In this document: piece after piece, positions 8,025 to 16,332 of the stretch
How positions within the stretch are numbered: position 1 is the stretch's first letter
Layout of the letters: each line of letters opens with the position of its first letter
DNA from: Balneolaceae bacterium
GTDB lineage: Bacteria; Bacteroidota; Rhodothermia; Balneolales; Balneolaceae
Reading direction: 5' to 3'
Assembly: GCA_007127745.1 (NCBI GenBank)
Contig: SKYV01000208.1
Location: 1-38,456, forward strand
DNA: 38,456 nt
Translations under genes and position numbers: made by a program
The notes under the pieces: model-generated
The model's database searches: none
Told to the model about the DNA's origin: nothing
The model's input: the letters and a program-made list of their open reading frames with translations, nothing else

Positions 8025-8759
8025 TTAAATTTGCAGCTGTTTTTTTGCTTCGTCGAAAAAAGAAGGGTCAATCACAATTCGGCCGCTATGCTCATCAATA
8101 ATAACTTTGTTTTTGCGGCGTACTTCCACCTGTGTCTGTGGAGGCAGGGCCATACCGAGTGCAGCACCTTTTTCCATAGCAACCACTGCAATACCGTTGT
8201 TCAACCCGTTGCGCAGCCTGTTGTAACTTCGAACGTAGCGGTTATCAAGCTCTTCTTCGAGCTCTTCACGTTTTTCGAGAAGTTTATCCTCTTCCGTTTT
8301 CGTGCTTTCCACTACTTTATCAAGATTTTCCTTCTTCTCGGAATGTAATTCCCGGGTTTCTTCCAGTTCTTTTTGATTGGTTTCCAGTTCAGAATCAATC
8401 TCTTCGAGACGTTTATCAATCTCTTCAATTCTTGAAATTGAATTCTCTACAAATTGCTTCTGGGCTTCAATTTCTTTGGTCAGCGCATCGTATTCCCGGT
8501 TATTCCGTACGGTTAATTGCTGCTCTTCGTACTTTTTGGTTTTATCCATTGACGTTTCAATATCGAGCTCTAACTTTTTCTTTTCGGCAGTAACCTTGTC
8601 ACGCTCTTCTTCGAGCTGCCGAATTTTGGCTTCAAAACGGTTGATGTTGGTTTCGATATCGAGAACTTCTTCGGGTAAATCGCCTCTTAACTGGCGGATT
8701 TCATCGATGCGACTGTCGATGTACTGAAGATTGGCGAGTTGTTGAAGTACCTCTTGCAT
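8025..8759 (-). CDS. CT398/FlgZ-type (DUF164) coiled-coil protein with degenerate zinc ribbon
   Basis: The 244-aa protein is a long antiparallel coiled coil (about 1-185) followed by a short C-terminal domain. The family (zinc-ribbon, zf-RING_7 type; members CT398, HP0958/FlgZ) normally ends in CxxC...PPQ...CxxCGRILxD. Here the framework is kept (ALPPQTQVEVRRKNKVIIDEHSGRIVID), but all four zinc-binding cysteines are gone; G and L replace the first pair and D and S the second. The protein contains no cysteine at all, so it cannot bind zinc in the usual way. It sits 19 bp downstream of the Nif3-like gene on the same strand, the common Bacteroidota arrangement, which supports the family call. 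Known members act as chaperone or adaptor proteins for secretion components or RpoN; the role here is unknown. Confidence 0.82.
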   Translation of the reverse strand: MQEVLQQLANLQYIDSRIDEIRQLRGDLPEEVLDIETNINRFEAKIRQLEEERDKVTAEKKKLELDIETSMDKTKKYEEQQLTVRNNREYDALTKEIEAQKQFVENSISRIEEIDKRLEEIDSELETNQKELEETRELHSEKKENLDKVVESTKTEEDKLLEKREELEEELDNRYVRSYNRLRNGLNNGIAVVAMEKGAALGMALPPQTQVEVRRKNKVIIDEHSGRIVIDPSFFDEAKKQLQI

Positions 8760-8778
8760 GGTGATGATTTACGAGTGT

Positions 8779-9831
8779 TTAGATGTTTTTATTTTCAAAA
8801 TCTGTAACATAAATCTTCATCGGATTGGTTACATGTTCGGTGGCATCCACCGTCAAATGTTCAAAAGCTTCCGATAATTCTTTCCTTATGGCTTCTACTA
8901 CAGGAAACTCACTTTCATAGTGTCCTGCATCTACAAGCAGAAAATCCGGTTTTTCAATAAAATAATCGTGGTATTTGATGTCGGCGGTAACCAGCGCATC
9001 CGCTCCGGCTTGCATGGCGGCTTTTTTCAAATAAACACCTGAACCGCCGCATACGGCTACTTTTTGAATTCGTTCGGCACCACCTGAATAACGAAGTGTG
9101 GGTACATCAAGTGCACGGCACACAAGATGTAAAAATTCATCCATGGCAATGCCTTCATCAGGGTAATGCCCCAGCACGCCCATGCCGAAATTGTTGGTGG
9201 GGGTTGACATTTCCATTACCTGAAAACTCCCCTTTTTCAGCAACCCTTCCTTTTCGAGCGTTTTGCGCAATTGATTTACATTATGCTCATCAATAATGGC
9301 TTCAAAATTTTTCTGATCTTCCTTTCGCCCGTCCACTCCGTAAAAATGAGCTTCTTCTGCCGAATAGTAATTCAGGAGTTTCAGCACGGCTTCGGTGTCT
9401 TCATAATCCGTGGTGAGCGAAATTTTTCTGCTGATGTTGTACCTTTTGTCCAGAAACTGCAGGTCATCGAGGCCGAGATTGTTGGCCAGTACAAACGATA
9501 CACCATCGAGAGCGGCATCCAGGTTGGTGTGGGCTGTGATGAGCGCAATATTGTTGCGAATCATTTTGTAGATAATACGCCCCTGCTCATCAGTAGGGTT
9601 GATACTGGAAATTTTGTTGAAAATCAGCGGATGGTGAGATACAATCAGCTCGCACTTGTTATCTACGGCTTCGTCAACAATATCTTCTGTAACATCGAGG
9701 CAAACAAGAATTCTTGAAACAGGGGAGGATGGATCGCCAAGCAGAAGCCCTACATTGTCATAACTCATCTTTATACCGGGCGGTGCCCACTGATGTATAA
9801 AGTTTGTTATATGGCGAACCTGGGTGTTCAA
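8779..9831 (-). CDS. Nif3-like dinuclear metal-centre hexameric protein
   Basis: This is a member of the Nif3/YbgI/YqfO family, often annotated as 'GTP cyclohydrolase 1 type 2 homologue'; the true activity is unsettled. The protein is 350 aa, the longer form with an inserted central domain (about 125-245) like B. cereus YqfO. Metal ligands are in place: SHHPLIF (about 64-70), TAHTNLDAALDGV (about 98-110), and the C-terminal GHYESEFPVVEAI (His and Glu). GGSGVYLKKAAMQAGADALVTADIKYHD is the usual second half. Translation starts with ATG at 9831. It is followed by the zinc-ribbon-family gene with a 19-bp gap, so the two are likely one transcript. Confidence 0.92.
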   Translation of the reverse strand: MNTQVRHITNFIHQWAPPGIKMSYDNVGLLLGDPSSPVSRILVCLDVTEDIVDEAVDNKCELIVSHHPLIFNKISSINPTDEQGRIIYKMIRNNIALITAHTNLDAALDGVSFVLANNLGLDDLQFLDKRYNISRKISLTTDYEDTEAVLKLLNYYSAEEAHFYGVDGRKEDQKNFEAIIDEHNVNQLRKTLEKEGLLKKGSFQVMEMSTPTNNFGMGVLGHYPDEGIAMDEFLHLVCRALDVPTLRYSGGAERIQKVAVCGGSGVYLKKAAMQAGADALVTADIKYHDYFIEKPDFLLVDAGHYESEFPVVEAIRKELSEAFEHLTVDATEHVTNPMKIYVTDFENKNI

Positions 9832-10306
9832 GTTTTAAAACCTCCCGTGCTGGTTCGAGGTGAACGCTTGGCAGGATGGGATTTTAACCCCGCGTTCGTC
9901 CTGAATATGGATTTTCGCTGGTGTGTCATTATTTTTTTCACAGACATCAAAAATACGAATCATTTTGTTTTCTTGAAACTGCTTTTTTCAGGTTTTTTTA
10001 AAAACAGAATCCTGGACAGAGTGATCTGGCGAATTGCTGATCTTTCAAATTCGTTAATTAGTGCTTTTAAACCGAAGACAGAGCTATACCACCTGCAAAG
10101 ATGGTCCGTTTAAAAGGAGAAGAGAAAGATGAGGAACTGATCTCATAAATTTGATAAACAAAATTACTTGATGTCAGAACGTTCGGGAAAAAATTTTCGG
10201 ATAAAACTTTACTATCTTTGAACTGCATAAAAGCCATTTGATTAATTCTTTATGAAGAAACTCAGCAATTATCAATTTTGAATTTAACCGTAGATAGAAT
10301 TACCTA
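9832..10306. other. 475-bp divergent intergenic region
   Basis: This lies between the divergent Nif3-like (minus) and yggS (plus) genes. It holds an imperfect hairpin at 9862-9897 (GAACGC / GCGTTC outer arms, GGG / CCC inner arms) in a GC-richer patch, and then an AT-rich stretch with a TAnnTTTG box at 10213. A 106-codon open frame crosses it but shows no protein-like composition. I see no gene. Confidence 0.5.
10213..10220 (+). promoter_or_regulatory. Bacteroidota-type -7 box upstream of yggS
   Basis: TATCTTTG is an exact match to the TAnnTTTG -7 consensus, 87 bp before the yggS ATG. No clear TTTG/TTG -33 box sits at the usual distance, so this is a weak prediction. Confidence 0.35.
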
Positions 10307-11005
10307 ATGAGCATTAAATTGAATGACAGGTATCAAAAAGTTCTGGATAGCATAAAAGAAGCGTGTGATAATGCAGGCCGAAATCCCTCAGAAATTACAC
10401 TGGTTGCCGTGAGTAAAACAAAGCCAGACGAAGATATACTGAAGCTGCTTAAAACCGGCCACAAGCATATCGGGGAAAACCGCGCCAAAGCTCTCGAAGA
10501 CCGCATGGAAGCCATCAAAGACGAGACTGTTCAATGGCATTTTATCGGGAATCTTCAGACCAATAAAATCAAATATATGGCTCACAGGGTAGACTGGATC
10601 CAGTCCGTGCACAAGAAAAAAGCATTGAAGGAGATCGAAAAACGGGCAAAAGCCGAAGACCGGGTCATCAATGCACTGATTCAGGTGAATATCAGCGGTG
10701 AAGGACAAAAAAGCGGCTGCGAACCCGATCAACTGGAACCGATGTTGAAATATGCCCAAAATCTAAAATATACTCGCGTTAGAGGATTGATGGGAATGGC
10801 TACGTTTACGGATGATCCTGAAGATGTGAGGCCGGAGTTCAGACTGCTGAAAAAACTGAGGGATGAGCATTTGCACCTGAACGGAGGCGCGGTGGAACTG
10901 GAGCATCTCTCCATGGGCATGACCAATGACCTTGACGTGGCTATCGAAGAAGGAGCCACCATGGTACGGATTGGAACAGCTATTTTTGGCGAACGTAACT
11001 ATTAA
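10307..11005 (+). CDS. YggS-family PLP homeostasis protein
   Basis: This is a cytoplasmic single-domain PLP-binding protein (YggS/YlmE/PROSC). It has no known catalysis and buffers pyridoxal phosphate and amino-acid pools. The 232-aa length is typical. The PLP lysine is in TLVAVSKTKPDEDI (Lys at about residue 38). Other signatures are HIGENRAKAL, WHFIGNLQTNKIKYM, WIQSVHKKKAL, LIQVNISGEGQKSG, RGLMGMATF, LSMGMTNDLDVAIEEGATMVRIGTAIFG. All are present. It precedes three small membrane-protein genes and a DivIVA gene in the same orientation. In Firmicutes the orthologue ylmE also begins a division cluster that ends with divIVA. Confidence 0.95.
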   Translation: MSIKLNDRYQKVLDSIKEACDNAGRNPSEITLVAVSKTKPDEDILKLLKTGHKHIGENRAKALEDRMEAIKDETVQWHFIGNLQTNKIKYMAHRVDWIQSVHKKKALKEIEKRAKAEDRVINALIQVNISGEGQKSGCEPDQLEPMLKYAQNLKYTRVRGLMGMATFTDDPEDVRPEFRLLKKLRDEHLHLNGGAVELEHLSMGMTNDLDVAIEEGATMVRIGTAIFGERNY

Positions 11006-11176
11006 GATTTCAGTGCGTTACAAAATAAGCCCGTTCTTTAGGTAATGGAATCTTTATTTTTTGGATTGGGAGATAATGAGCCCGTGTTTTTTTATTTTAA
11101 TTGAAAGTGCATTTTTGGAAGTGGCAAAATGCTATATCCGAACTATGCATAAATAAACAATCAGGTCAAAAACAGT

Positions 11177-11494
11177 ATGTCGGGAACTCTCATTGCAATC
11201 ATAATTCTTGCAGCAATTATCGGCGGCTACCTGATCGACTATCAAAAAAATAAATTGAAGTGGCAGTCGCAAAATAAACAAAGTGATGAGCAGTTGGATG
11301 ATATACACAAAGAGCTTGCGTTAATCACAAAAAGAGTTGAAAATCTGGAAGCGATAATAGCTGATGAGTCATTCGGGAGCGTTGCAGCATCGACAGGTAA
11401 TGCCGCAGATATTGAGCTGAATGATGAGGTGCCAATCAAAAAGGAAAATGAAAAAAGGGTTTCTGAACAGGCAAAAAAAGTAAAAGGTGATTAA
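11177..11494 (+). CDS. Small PspB-like membrane protein (first of three)
   Basis: This protein is 105 aa. One membrane helix forms the N-terminus (GTLIAIIILAAIIGGYLI), followed by a basic juxtamembrane segment (YQKNKLKWQSQNK), a short coiled coil whose LITKRVENLEAIIADE resembles the conserved end of phage-shock protein B, and a charged, probably disordered tail. PspB is an inner-membrane partner of PspC and PspA. No pspA, pspC or pspF is next to it here, so similarity of architecture does not prove that role. Its stop codon is one base from the next ATG, which implies translational coupling. It is the most divergent of the three copies. Confidence 0.72.
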   Translation: MSGTLIAIIILAAIIGGYLIDYQKNKLKWQSQNKQSDEQLDDIHKELALITKRVENLEAIIADESFGSVAASTGNAADIELNDEVPIKKENEKRVSEQAKKVKGD

Positions 11495-11495
11495 A

Positions 11496-11858
11496 ATGCT
11501 GGATGGAGCAGATCCAAATGCAATTGTGGTTTTTGGAAGTGTTGTACTGATTATTCTTGGTGCAATTGCCGGTAGTATTATCAAAACCTGGATAAAAGGG
11601 CGATCGGGTGATTTAACGCAAAACGAGAAATTTTTGGCCGCTTTGCGCGAGTTTAAAGAAAATACCGACCGGCGGCTGACCCGCATCGAAAAGGTTATTG
11701 ATGAGATTTCTGATGAAAAAACGATGAAAGAACACACACAGAAGACAGATACTGCAGCCAGGAAAAAGCAAAGTTTGATAGATATTGAAATTGAAAGCCA
11801 GAAGGATGAAGCTGAAATAAAGGGAAAGGAAAGGCTGAAAAATTTGCTGGATCAGTAA
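11496..11858 (+). CDS. Small PspB-like membrane protein (second of three)
   Basis: This protein is about 120 aa, starting at the ATG at 11496 (a GTG at 11487 overlaps the previous gene). The N-terminus is one membrane helix (VVFGSVVLIILGAIAGSII), then KTWIKGRSGDLTQNEKFLAALREFKENTDRRLTRIEKVIDE. That coiled-coil segment is nearly repeated in the third gene (GSGNLTENQEFLAALREFKEKTDRRL). The tail carries a short acidic motif (IDIEIESQ) and ends in RLKNLLDQ, both again mirrored in the third copy. It is clearly a duplicate of its downstream neighbour. Function is unknown; the context is yggS upstream and divIVA downstream. Confidence 0.75.
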   Translation: MLDGADPNAIVVFGSVVLIILGAIAGSIIKTWIKGRSGDLTQNEKFLAALREFKENTDRRLTRIEKVIDEISDEKTMKEHTQKTDTAARKKQSLIDIEIESQKDEAEIKGKERLKNLLDQ

Positions 11859-11895
11859 GATGGAATGTTAATTAAAAACAGAGGATAAAATCATA

Positions 11896-12246
11896 ATGGG
11901 TGAAGAGGTCTTTATTGTATCTATCGTTTTTGGAAGTATTGTTGCAATCGTTTTTTTGGGAATTGTTGGAAGCATCATAAAAACGTGGGTAAAAAAAGGA
12001 TCGGGTAATTTGACCGAAAATCAGGAGTTTCTGGCAGCTTTACGCGAATTTAAGGAGAAAACGGACCGTCGGCTTTCAAACCTGGAAGCAATTGTAACAG
12101 ATACGGCCCCGGATAAAACCACCTCAAAGAAAAAAGAGACAACCAAAAGCGAACAAAAAAGTTCGATTGAAATAGAAATTGAAAATGAAGCCACCAAGGA
12201 GGAGAACCAGCAGGGTGGAAAACTGAAAAATATGCTGAATCAATAA
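11896..12246 (+). CDS. Small PspB-like membrane protein (third of three)
   Basis: This protein is 116 aa: an N-terminal membrane helix (VSIVFGSIVAIVFLGIVGSII), KTWVKKGSGNLTENQEFLAALREFKEKTDRRLSNLEAIV, then a lysine-rich linker. A SSIEIEIENE motif follows, and the C-terminus is KLKNMLNQ. It matches the second copy along its length. The linker is low in complexity and differs most between copies, while the helix, coiled coil and last eight residues are kept, which points to selection on a C-terminal docking motif. An AGAGG precedes the ATG at 11896. The gap to the preceding gene is 37 bp. Confidence 0.75.
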   Translation: MGEEVFIVSIVFGSIVAIVFLGIVGSIIKTWVKKGSGNLTENQEFLAALREFKEKTDRRLSNLEAIVTDTAPDKTTSKKKETTKSEQKSSIEIEIENEATKEENQQGGKLKNMLNQ

Positions 12247-12359
12247 AGATTATGCTGGAGAATGTTTATTATTCAGTGGTACGAAATAGCCCGGTAATGT
12301 ACAGAGAGACAATCTGATTTTTAGAATAGAATCCAAAATTTAAGAACCTATTATTGCCC

Positions 12360-12980
12360 ATGAAACTGACAGCTCTTGAAATAAAACAGCAACAATTTGA
12401 AAAATCTCTGCGCGGGTATGATCCGGCCGAAGTACAATCGTATCTGAACCTGATTGCCAGCGAATGGGAGCACATGGTAGGGAAAATCAGGGAGCTCGAA
12501 AATCAGCTCGATAAAATGAACGATAAATTGATGCATTACGAGCGTGTGGAAGAGGCTCTGCATGAAACCCTTCAGACGGCAAAAAATTCTGCAGAAGATA
12601 AACTGAGCAGTGCAAGAAAAGAAGCCAAAAACATTACCGAAAAAGCTGAACTTGAAGCCGAATCCATCATTCAGCAAGCCTACCAGCAGCGCCGCGAAAT
12701 TCGCCAGAACATTTTGCAGCTGATTGACCGCCGCGAAGAGATGATCCGGTCGGTTAAATCATACCTTGAAAACACGAGTGAAGCTCTGAGGCAATTCAGC
12801 AAAGACGACCAATCGCTGTTTACACTGCCCGAACAAGAAGAAGAGGAAAAGGTGGATCTGAAGTTCCGGAAGCGAAATAAAAATGAAAAAAAGAAAGAGG
12901 GCGATAACAGCTCAATAAAAAAAGACCCTCCCTTTCCCGGTTCAGAAAAAATTGACGATATTCTTGACGAAATAGATTAA
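12360..12980 (+). CDS. DivIVA-domain coiled-coil protein
   Basis: This 206-aa cytoplasmic protein has the DivIVA N-terminal signature: MKLTALEIKQQQFEKSLRGYDPAEVQSYLNLIASEWE, with the G-Y-D-x-x-E-V core at about 20-26. A long coiled coil runs from about 35 to 150 (ELENQLDKMNDKLMHYERVEEALHETLQTAKNSAEDKLSSARKEAKNI...). The tail is charged, with clusters of E and K. DivIVA proteins sense membrane curvature and recruit division or cell-wall enzymes at poles and septa. They are typical of Gram-positives, with scattered members in other phyla. I start at the ATG at 12360 (TTG at 12354 is also open). It follows yggS and the three small membrane proteins and precedes a purine nucleoside phosphorylase. 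Confidence 0.88.
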   Translation: MKLTALEIKQQQFEKSLRGYDPAEVQSYLNLIASEWEHMVGKIRELENQLDKMNDKLMHYERVEEALHETLQTAKNSAEDKLSSARKEAKNITEKAELEAESIIQQAYQQRREIRQNILQLIDRREEMIRSVKSYLENTSEALRQFSKDDQSLFTLPEQEEEEKVDLKFRKRNKNEKKKEGDNSSIKKDPPFPGSEKIDDILDEID

Positions 12981-12999
12981 CCAAACTAACTAACGTTGC

Positions 13000-13836
13000 A
13001 TGTCTTTAGATTCTATAGAAACGTTCCGTAAAGCCCGTACCGAAGCACTCGATTATATTCAGTCAAAAACAGAGCTCAGGCCAAATTACATGCTCATTTT
13101 GGGCACCGGCCTGGGACAGCTTGCCGATGAGATGGAAGTTGAAACAGAAATCGCATATGATCAGATTCCGCACTTTCCGGTATCTACCGTGGAAAGTCAT
13201 GCCGGCAAACTGCTATTCGGCACTCTGGGTGGAAAAGAAGTAGTGGCCATGCAGGGCCGTTTCCACTATTACGAAGGCTACACCATGCAGCAAATTGTAT
13301 TTCCGGTGAGGGTGCTGAAAGCCAACGGGGCTGATACTCTTTTTGTGAGCAATGCCTGCGGCGGGATGAACCCGCATTTCCGGCGTGGTGATATTATGCT
13401 GATTACCGATCACATCAACCTGCTTGGCGATAATCCGCTCATCGGGCCGAACGACGATGAACTTGGCCCCCGTTTTCCAGATATGAGCGATCCATATACC
13501 GAGCGTTTCAGAGAAATTGCACAAAATGTTGCTCTCGAAAACAGTATCCCCATGCACCAGGGGGTGTACGTGGCCGTAAGCGGCCCGATGCTCGAAACAA
13601 AAGCAGAATATCGTTATCTGCGGCTTATCGGAGCCGATGTGGTGGGGATGAGCACCGTTCCCGAAGTGACTTCTGCCGTGCATATGGGAATGGATGTGCT
13701 TGGAATTTCTGTCATTACAGACGAATGTTTCCCGGATGCTCTTGAAGCGGTAAACATTGAGGATATTTTGGATGCTGCAGCGATGGCAGAACCCAAGATG
13801 ACCAAAGTGATAATGGGTGTGCTCGAGAAGCTGTAA
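13000..13836 (+). CDS. punA: Purine-nucleoside phosphorylase (PNP-I, inosine/guanosine type)
   Basis: This cytoplasmic enzyme phosphorolyses purine (deoxy)nucleosides to free base and (deoxy)ribose-1-phosphate for salvage. The 278 aa match the trimeric PNP class. Motifs are [13 protein letters not shown] (phosphate loop, about 31-43), [71 protein letters not shown], and [11 protein letters not shown] with the base-binding residue region. All are present. It begins 19 bp after the DivIVA gene, so it may share that transcript. Downstream, an inverted repeat at 13893-13923 separates it from the acidic hypothetical. Confidence 0.93.
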   Translation: MSLDSIETFRKARTEALDYIQSKTELRPNYMLILGTGLGQLADEMEVETEIAYDQIPHFPVSTVESHAGKLLFGTLGGKEVVAMQGRFHYYEGYTMQQIVFPVRVLKANGADTLFVSNACGGMNPHFRRGDIMLITDHINLLGDNPLIGPNDDELGPRFPDMSDPYTERFREIAQNVALENSIPMHQGVYVAVSGPMLETKAEYRYLRLIGADVVGMSTVPEVTSAVHMGMDVLGISVITDECFPDALEAVNIEDILDAAAMAEPKMTKVIMGVLEKL

Positions 13837-13892
13837 AAGCAGTTAGAACTTCCACTGTATTTGAACAATAAAGATCGTATTTTTCGATTGTA

Positions 13893-13923
13893 GTTATTCT
13901 GAAAGATTTTCAGAAAAAATAAC
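13893..13923. repeat. Short inverted repeat
   Basis: GTTATT and AATAAC flank CTGAAA-GAT-TTTCAG in the gap between the phosphorylase and the acidic hypothetical. There is no T tract, so it is not a standard plus-strand terminator. It could stabilise the upstream message or be a regulatory site. Confidence 0.35.
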
Positions 13924-13949
13924 CGGTAAATATTTAGCAAATTAATTGA

Positions 13950-14732
13950 ATGAGCTCAGACGGTTTTGAACAAGGCCCCGTCTGGAACGAATTCCAGTGG
14001 GAGTCTCATCTCAACGAAATCGAAAAACGCAGCGAGCAACTTCGCCGATTTATCACATCCGATCCTCATGGAAATACCCCCCGATGGATTATCCTGTTGC
14101 AGGAAAGTATGGATGAACTGGATGCTGTAGAAGCATTTATCGAGGAAGAATTACTGCTCGATGAAGCCTACTTCCCCGAAGATGAAGATGACTGGGAGGA
14201 CGATGAAGATGAATTTGAAGATGATGATTTTTTCTTCCAGGATGACACATTTCCTTTCTTCGATGAAGATGATTTTGAGGATGACGAAGACTTTGAATAC
14301 GGCGAGGAGTGGAAAGAGCTGAGTGAAGATTTCACATTCTCCGAATATGGTTCTATCGAAAATCTGGATATTTACCGCGAAGCACGAAGTTTTGCCGTAG
14401 ATGTGCTGAAATGGGCAGAAACCATTCCGTCCCACCTTCAAACCAAACAAGTGAACGAATTTGTTATCAATGTACTGAAAGTGAGTGCTAAACTTGCGGG
14501 CGGTTACTCATTTGGTTTTGAGCAGGAAGTGCTCGGCGGCAACATCGCCTACACCAAAAAGGCTCTCTACAGTGCCAATCACGCTCTTAACTATTTGCAA
14601 AAAATGAAGCGCGAACCGTTTATTGTGCCATCGCTCTACTCCAAATTTCACGGTCGCTTATTCGAAATTCGAAACGATATCGGCGTGTATGTGCAGGAAC
14701 TCAGAGACCGTTTTATCATGGGGATGGAATAA
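13950..14732 (+). CDS. Acidic hypothetical with possible four-helix-bundle domain
   Basis: This is a 260-aa soluble protein with no signal peptide. An N-terminal helical part (1-65) leads into an extreme acidic, aromatic linker (about 71-117: runs of D/E with W, F and Y, for example PEDEDDWEDDEDEFEDDDFFF). A C-terminal helical domain (about 141-250) follows. In that domain the order REARSFAVDVLKWAETIP...VNEFVINVLKVSAKLAGGYSFG...ALYSANHALNYLQ recalls the four-helix-bundle 'S23/IVP' proteins (helix, N/Q-rich helix, 'ALGS-like' helix). Similarity is weak and by eye. The linker is encoded without a frameshift or stop and looks genuine. The role is unknown; a nucleic-acid mimic or chaperone-like function is only a guess. 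Confidence 0.72.
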   Translation: MSSDGFEQGPVWNEFQWESHLNEIEKRSEQLRRFITSDPHGNTPRWIILLQESMDELDAVEAFIEEELLLDEAYFPEDEDDWEDDEDEFEDDDFFFQDDTFPFFDEDDFEDDEDFEYGEEWKELSEDFTFSEYGSIENLDIYREARSFAVDVLKWAETIPSHLQTKQVNEFVINVLKVSAKLAGGYSFGFEQEVLGGNIAYTKKALYSANHALNYLQKMKREPFIVPSLYSKFHGRLFEIRNDIGVYVQELRDRFIMGME

Positions 14733-14754
14733 AAAGCTACCCTCGTCTAAGTAA

Positions 14755-16200
14755 TTACCGCTCCAATTCTGAAATCTTCTCCCTAATCACAGAAATAAGA
14801 GCATCGGCTTCAGCAAGATGCGTACGTACGGAAAGTACTGCCACCCTGAAAAAGAATTCTCCATCTATTTCTGTGGTTGAAAGAAATACCCGGCCAGCCT
14901 TCAAAATTTCCTGATGCAGTTTCCGGTTCATGTCATTCGTATCACCGGCTTCAGGTTTCCATCTGAACATGAAAATACTTAGTTGTGGTGCCGGGCCTGT
15001 TTCAATCTGTTTGATTTGGCCTATTTTTTGCCAGAGGTAACGGCCGAGCAGTATCTTTTCATGCAGTGCACTTCGAAAGGCTTTTAACCCGTGCAGTTTC
15101 AGCGGCAGCCATATTCTCATGGCCCGGAAATGTTTGCTCAGCTCCGGAGAAACATCAGCAGGAGAGGCGACATAATCATTTATCTGATTGCTTTGCATAT
15201 AGTTGGCTGAGTAGCGGTGTGTGTCCACAAGTTTTCCCACTTCTTTTACAATAAGAGCGCCAATTCCATAAGGAAGAAATAGGCCTTTATGCGGATCCAG
15301 CACCACCGAATCACTCAATTCAATTCCCTTCAACGGCTTTTTACCCTCCTTTGTTAAAAGAAAAAAGCCACCGTAAGCGGCATCCACATGAAACCAGGTG
15401 TTGTTTTTCTTCGCAATTTCCCCGATATCCGTCATCGGATCAACAGCGCCGGTGTCGGTTGAACCGGCCGAGGCCACAATCATAAACGGAGTCAGGCCGG
15501 CCTGCACATCATTTCGGATTTGCTTTCTGAGCGATACCGGCTTCATTCTGAATCGTTCATCCATCTCAATGTAACGTCTATGGCAGGTGCCGAGGCCGGC
15601 AATGTTCAGGGCGCGGTCAACACAGTGGTGGGTTTGCCGGGTCAGATAAACTACCGATTCCGGATAGAGGTTTGGTGTAAGTCCGCTACTGTCGCGTGCA
15701 GTAACAACGGCCGTTAAGTTGGCCATGCTGCCACCCGAGGCAAGATATCCGCCCGCAGTTTCTCCGTAACCGATCAAATCAGCCATCCAATTGATAACCC
15801 GTTGTTCGAGCAATACCGCACCGGGCGATGAGGAATAGACACTGGCATAACGGTTGGTAACAGCGGCAAGATAATCTCCAATGGCTGCGCTCTCCAGGCT
15901 GCTTCCGGGGATGTATCCGAAATTTCGCCCTGAAGGAACATTTAAGCCGGGTTCAAAGATTTGCTCTTCAATGTTTTGGATTAAATCGGCAGGATCTGCA
16001 CCTGTCTCATCAATGGGGTGTTCAAGAATGGACTGAAGTTCAAGATCATCAAAAGGCTGGTATGCGCTGTTTCCCTTTATCGAATCATAAAAACGGTGTG
16101 ATAGTGAAAGGGCATGTTTTTGGAGCTCTTTCCTGTCCCGGCCATTCAGTTCAAGTTTCAGTGCTTCCGCCTCCAGACGTTCAATGGATTCTTTCATCAT
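14755..16200 (-). CDS. PLP-dependent group II decarboxylase (aromatic-L-amino-acid decarboxylase type)
   Basis: This fold-type I PLP enzyme is about 481 aa. The internal aldimine lysine is in VLDPHKGLFLPYGIGAL. HVDAAYGGFF supplies the aspartate that pairs with the pyridine nitrogen, and THHCVDRALNIAGL the stacking histidine region. GRNFGYIPGSS and YLASGGSMANLTAV also fit. The group covers DOPA/tryptophan/tyrosine/phenylalanine, glutamate and 2,4-diaminobutyrate decarboxylases; overall order and length suit the aromatic branch, but substrate cannot be set by eye. I use the ATG at 16200, which removes 13 weak residues from the longer TTG form. It is monocistronic, convergent with the acidic hypothetical (22-bp gap) and divergent from the chitinase. 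Confidence 0.9.
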   Translation of the reverse strand: MMKESIERLEAEALKLELNGRDRKELQKHALSLSHRFYDSIKGNSAYQPFDDLELQSILEHPIDETGADPADLIQNIEEQIFEPGLNVPSGRNFGYIPGSSLESAAIGDYLAAVTNRYASVYSSSPGAVLLEQRVINWMADLIGYGETAGGYLASGGSMANLTAVVTARDSSGLTPNLYPESVVYLTRQTHHCVDRALNIAGLGTCHRRYIEMDERFRMKPVSLRKQIRNDVQAGLTPFMIVASAGSTDTGAVDPMTDIGEIAKKNNTWFHVDAAYGGFFLLTKEGKKPLKGIELSDSVVLDPHKGLFLPYGIGALIVKEVGKLVDTHRYSANYMQSNQINDYVASPADVSPELSKHFRAMRIWLPLKLHGLKAFRSALHEKILLGRYLWQKIGQIKQIETGPAPQLSIFMFRWKPEAGDTNDMNRKLHQEILKAGRVFLSTTEIDGEFFFRVAVLSVRTHLAEADALISVIREKISELER

Positions 16201-16332
16201 ACAAATGGATATCTCATATTTTTGATTGAAGATAGGCAATGATCAGGGAAATGTATTGGCAGGAATGTAAAATGGTTTCACAGTTAGTTTCAGTTTTGTG
16301 AAGTACTGAGCGAATTTCCATACATTGTAAAC

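Noticed and set aside
9793-10113. 106-codon plus-strand open frame
   Set aside because: It crosses the start of the Nif3-like gene and the divergent promoter region. It shows no domain and no plausible start signal.
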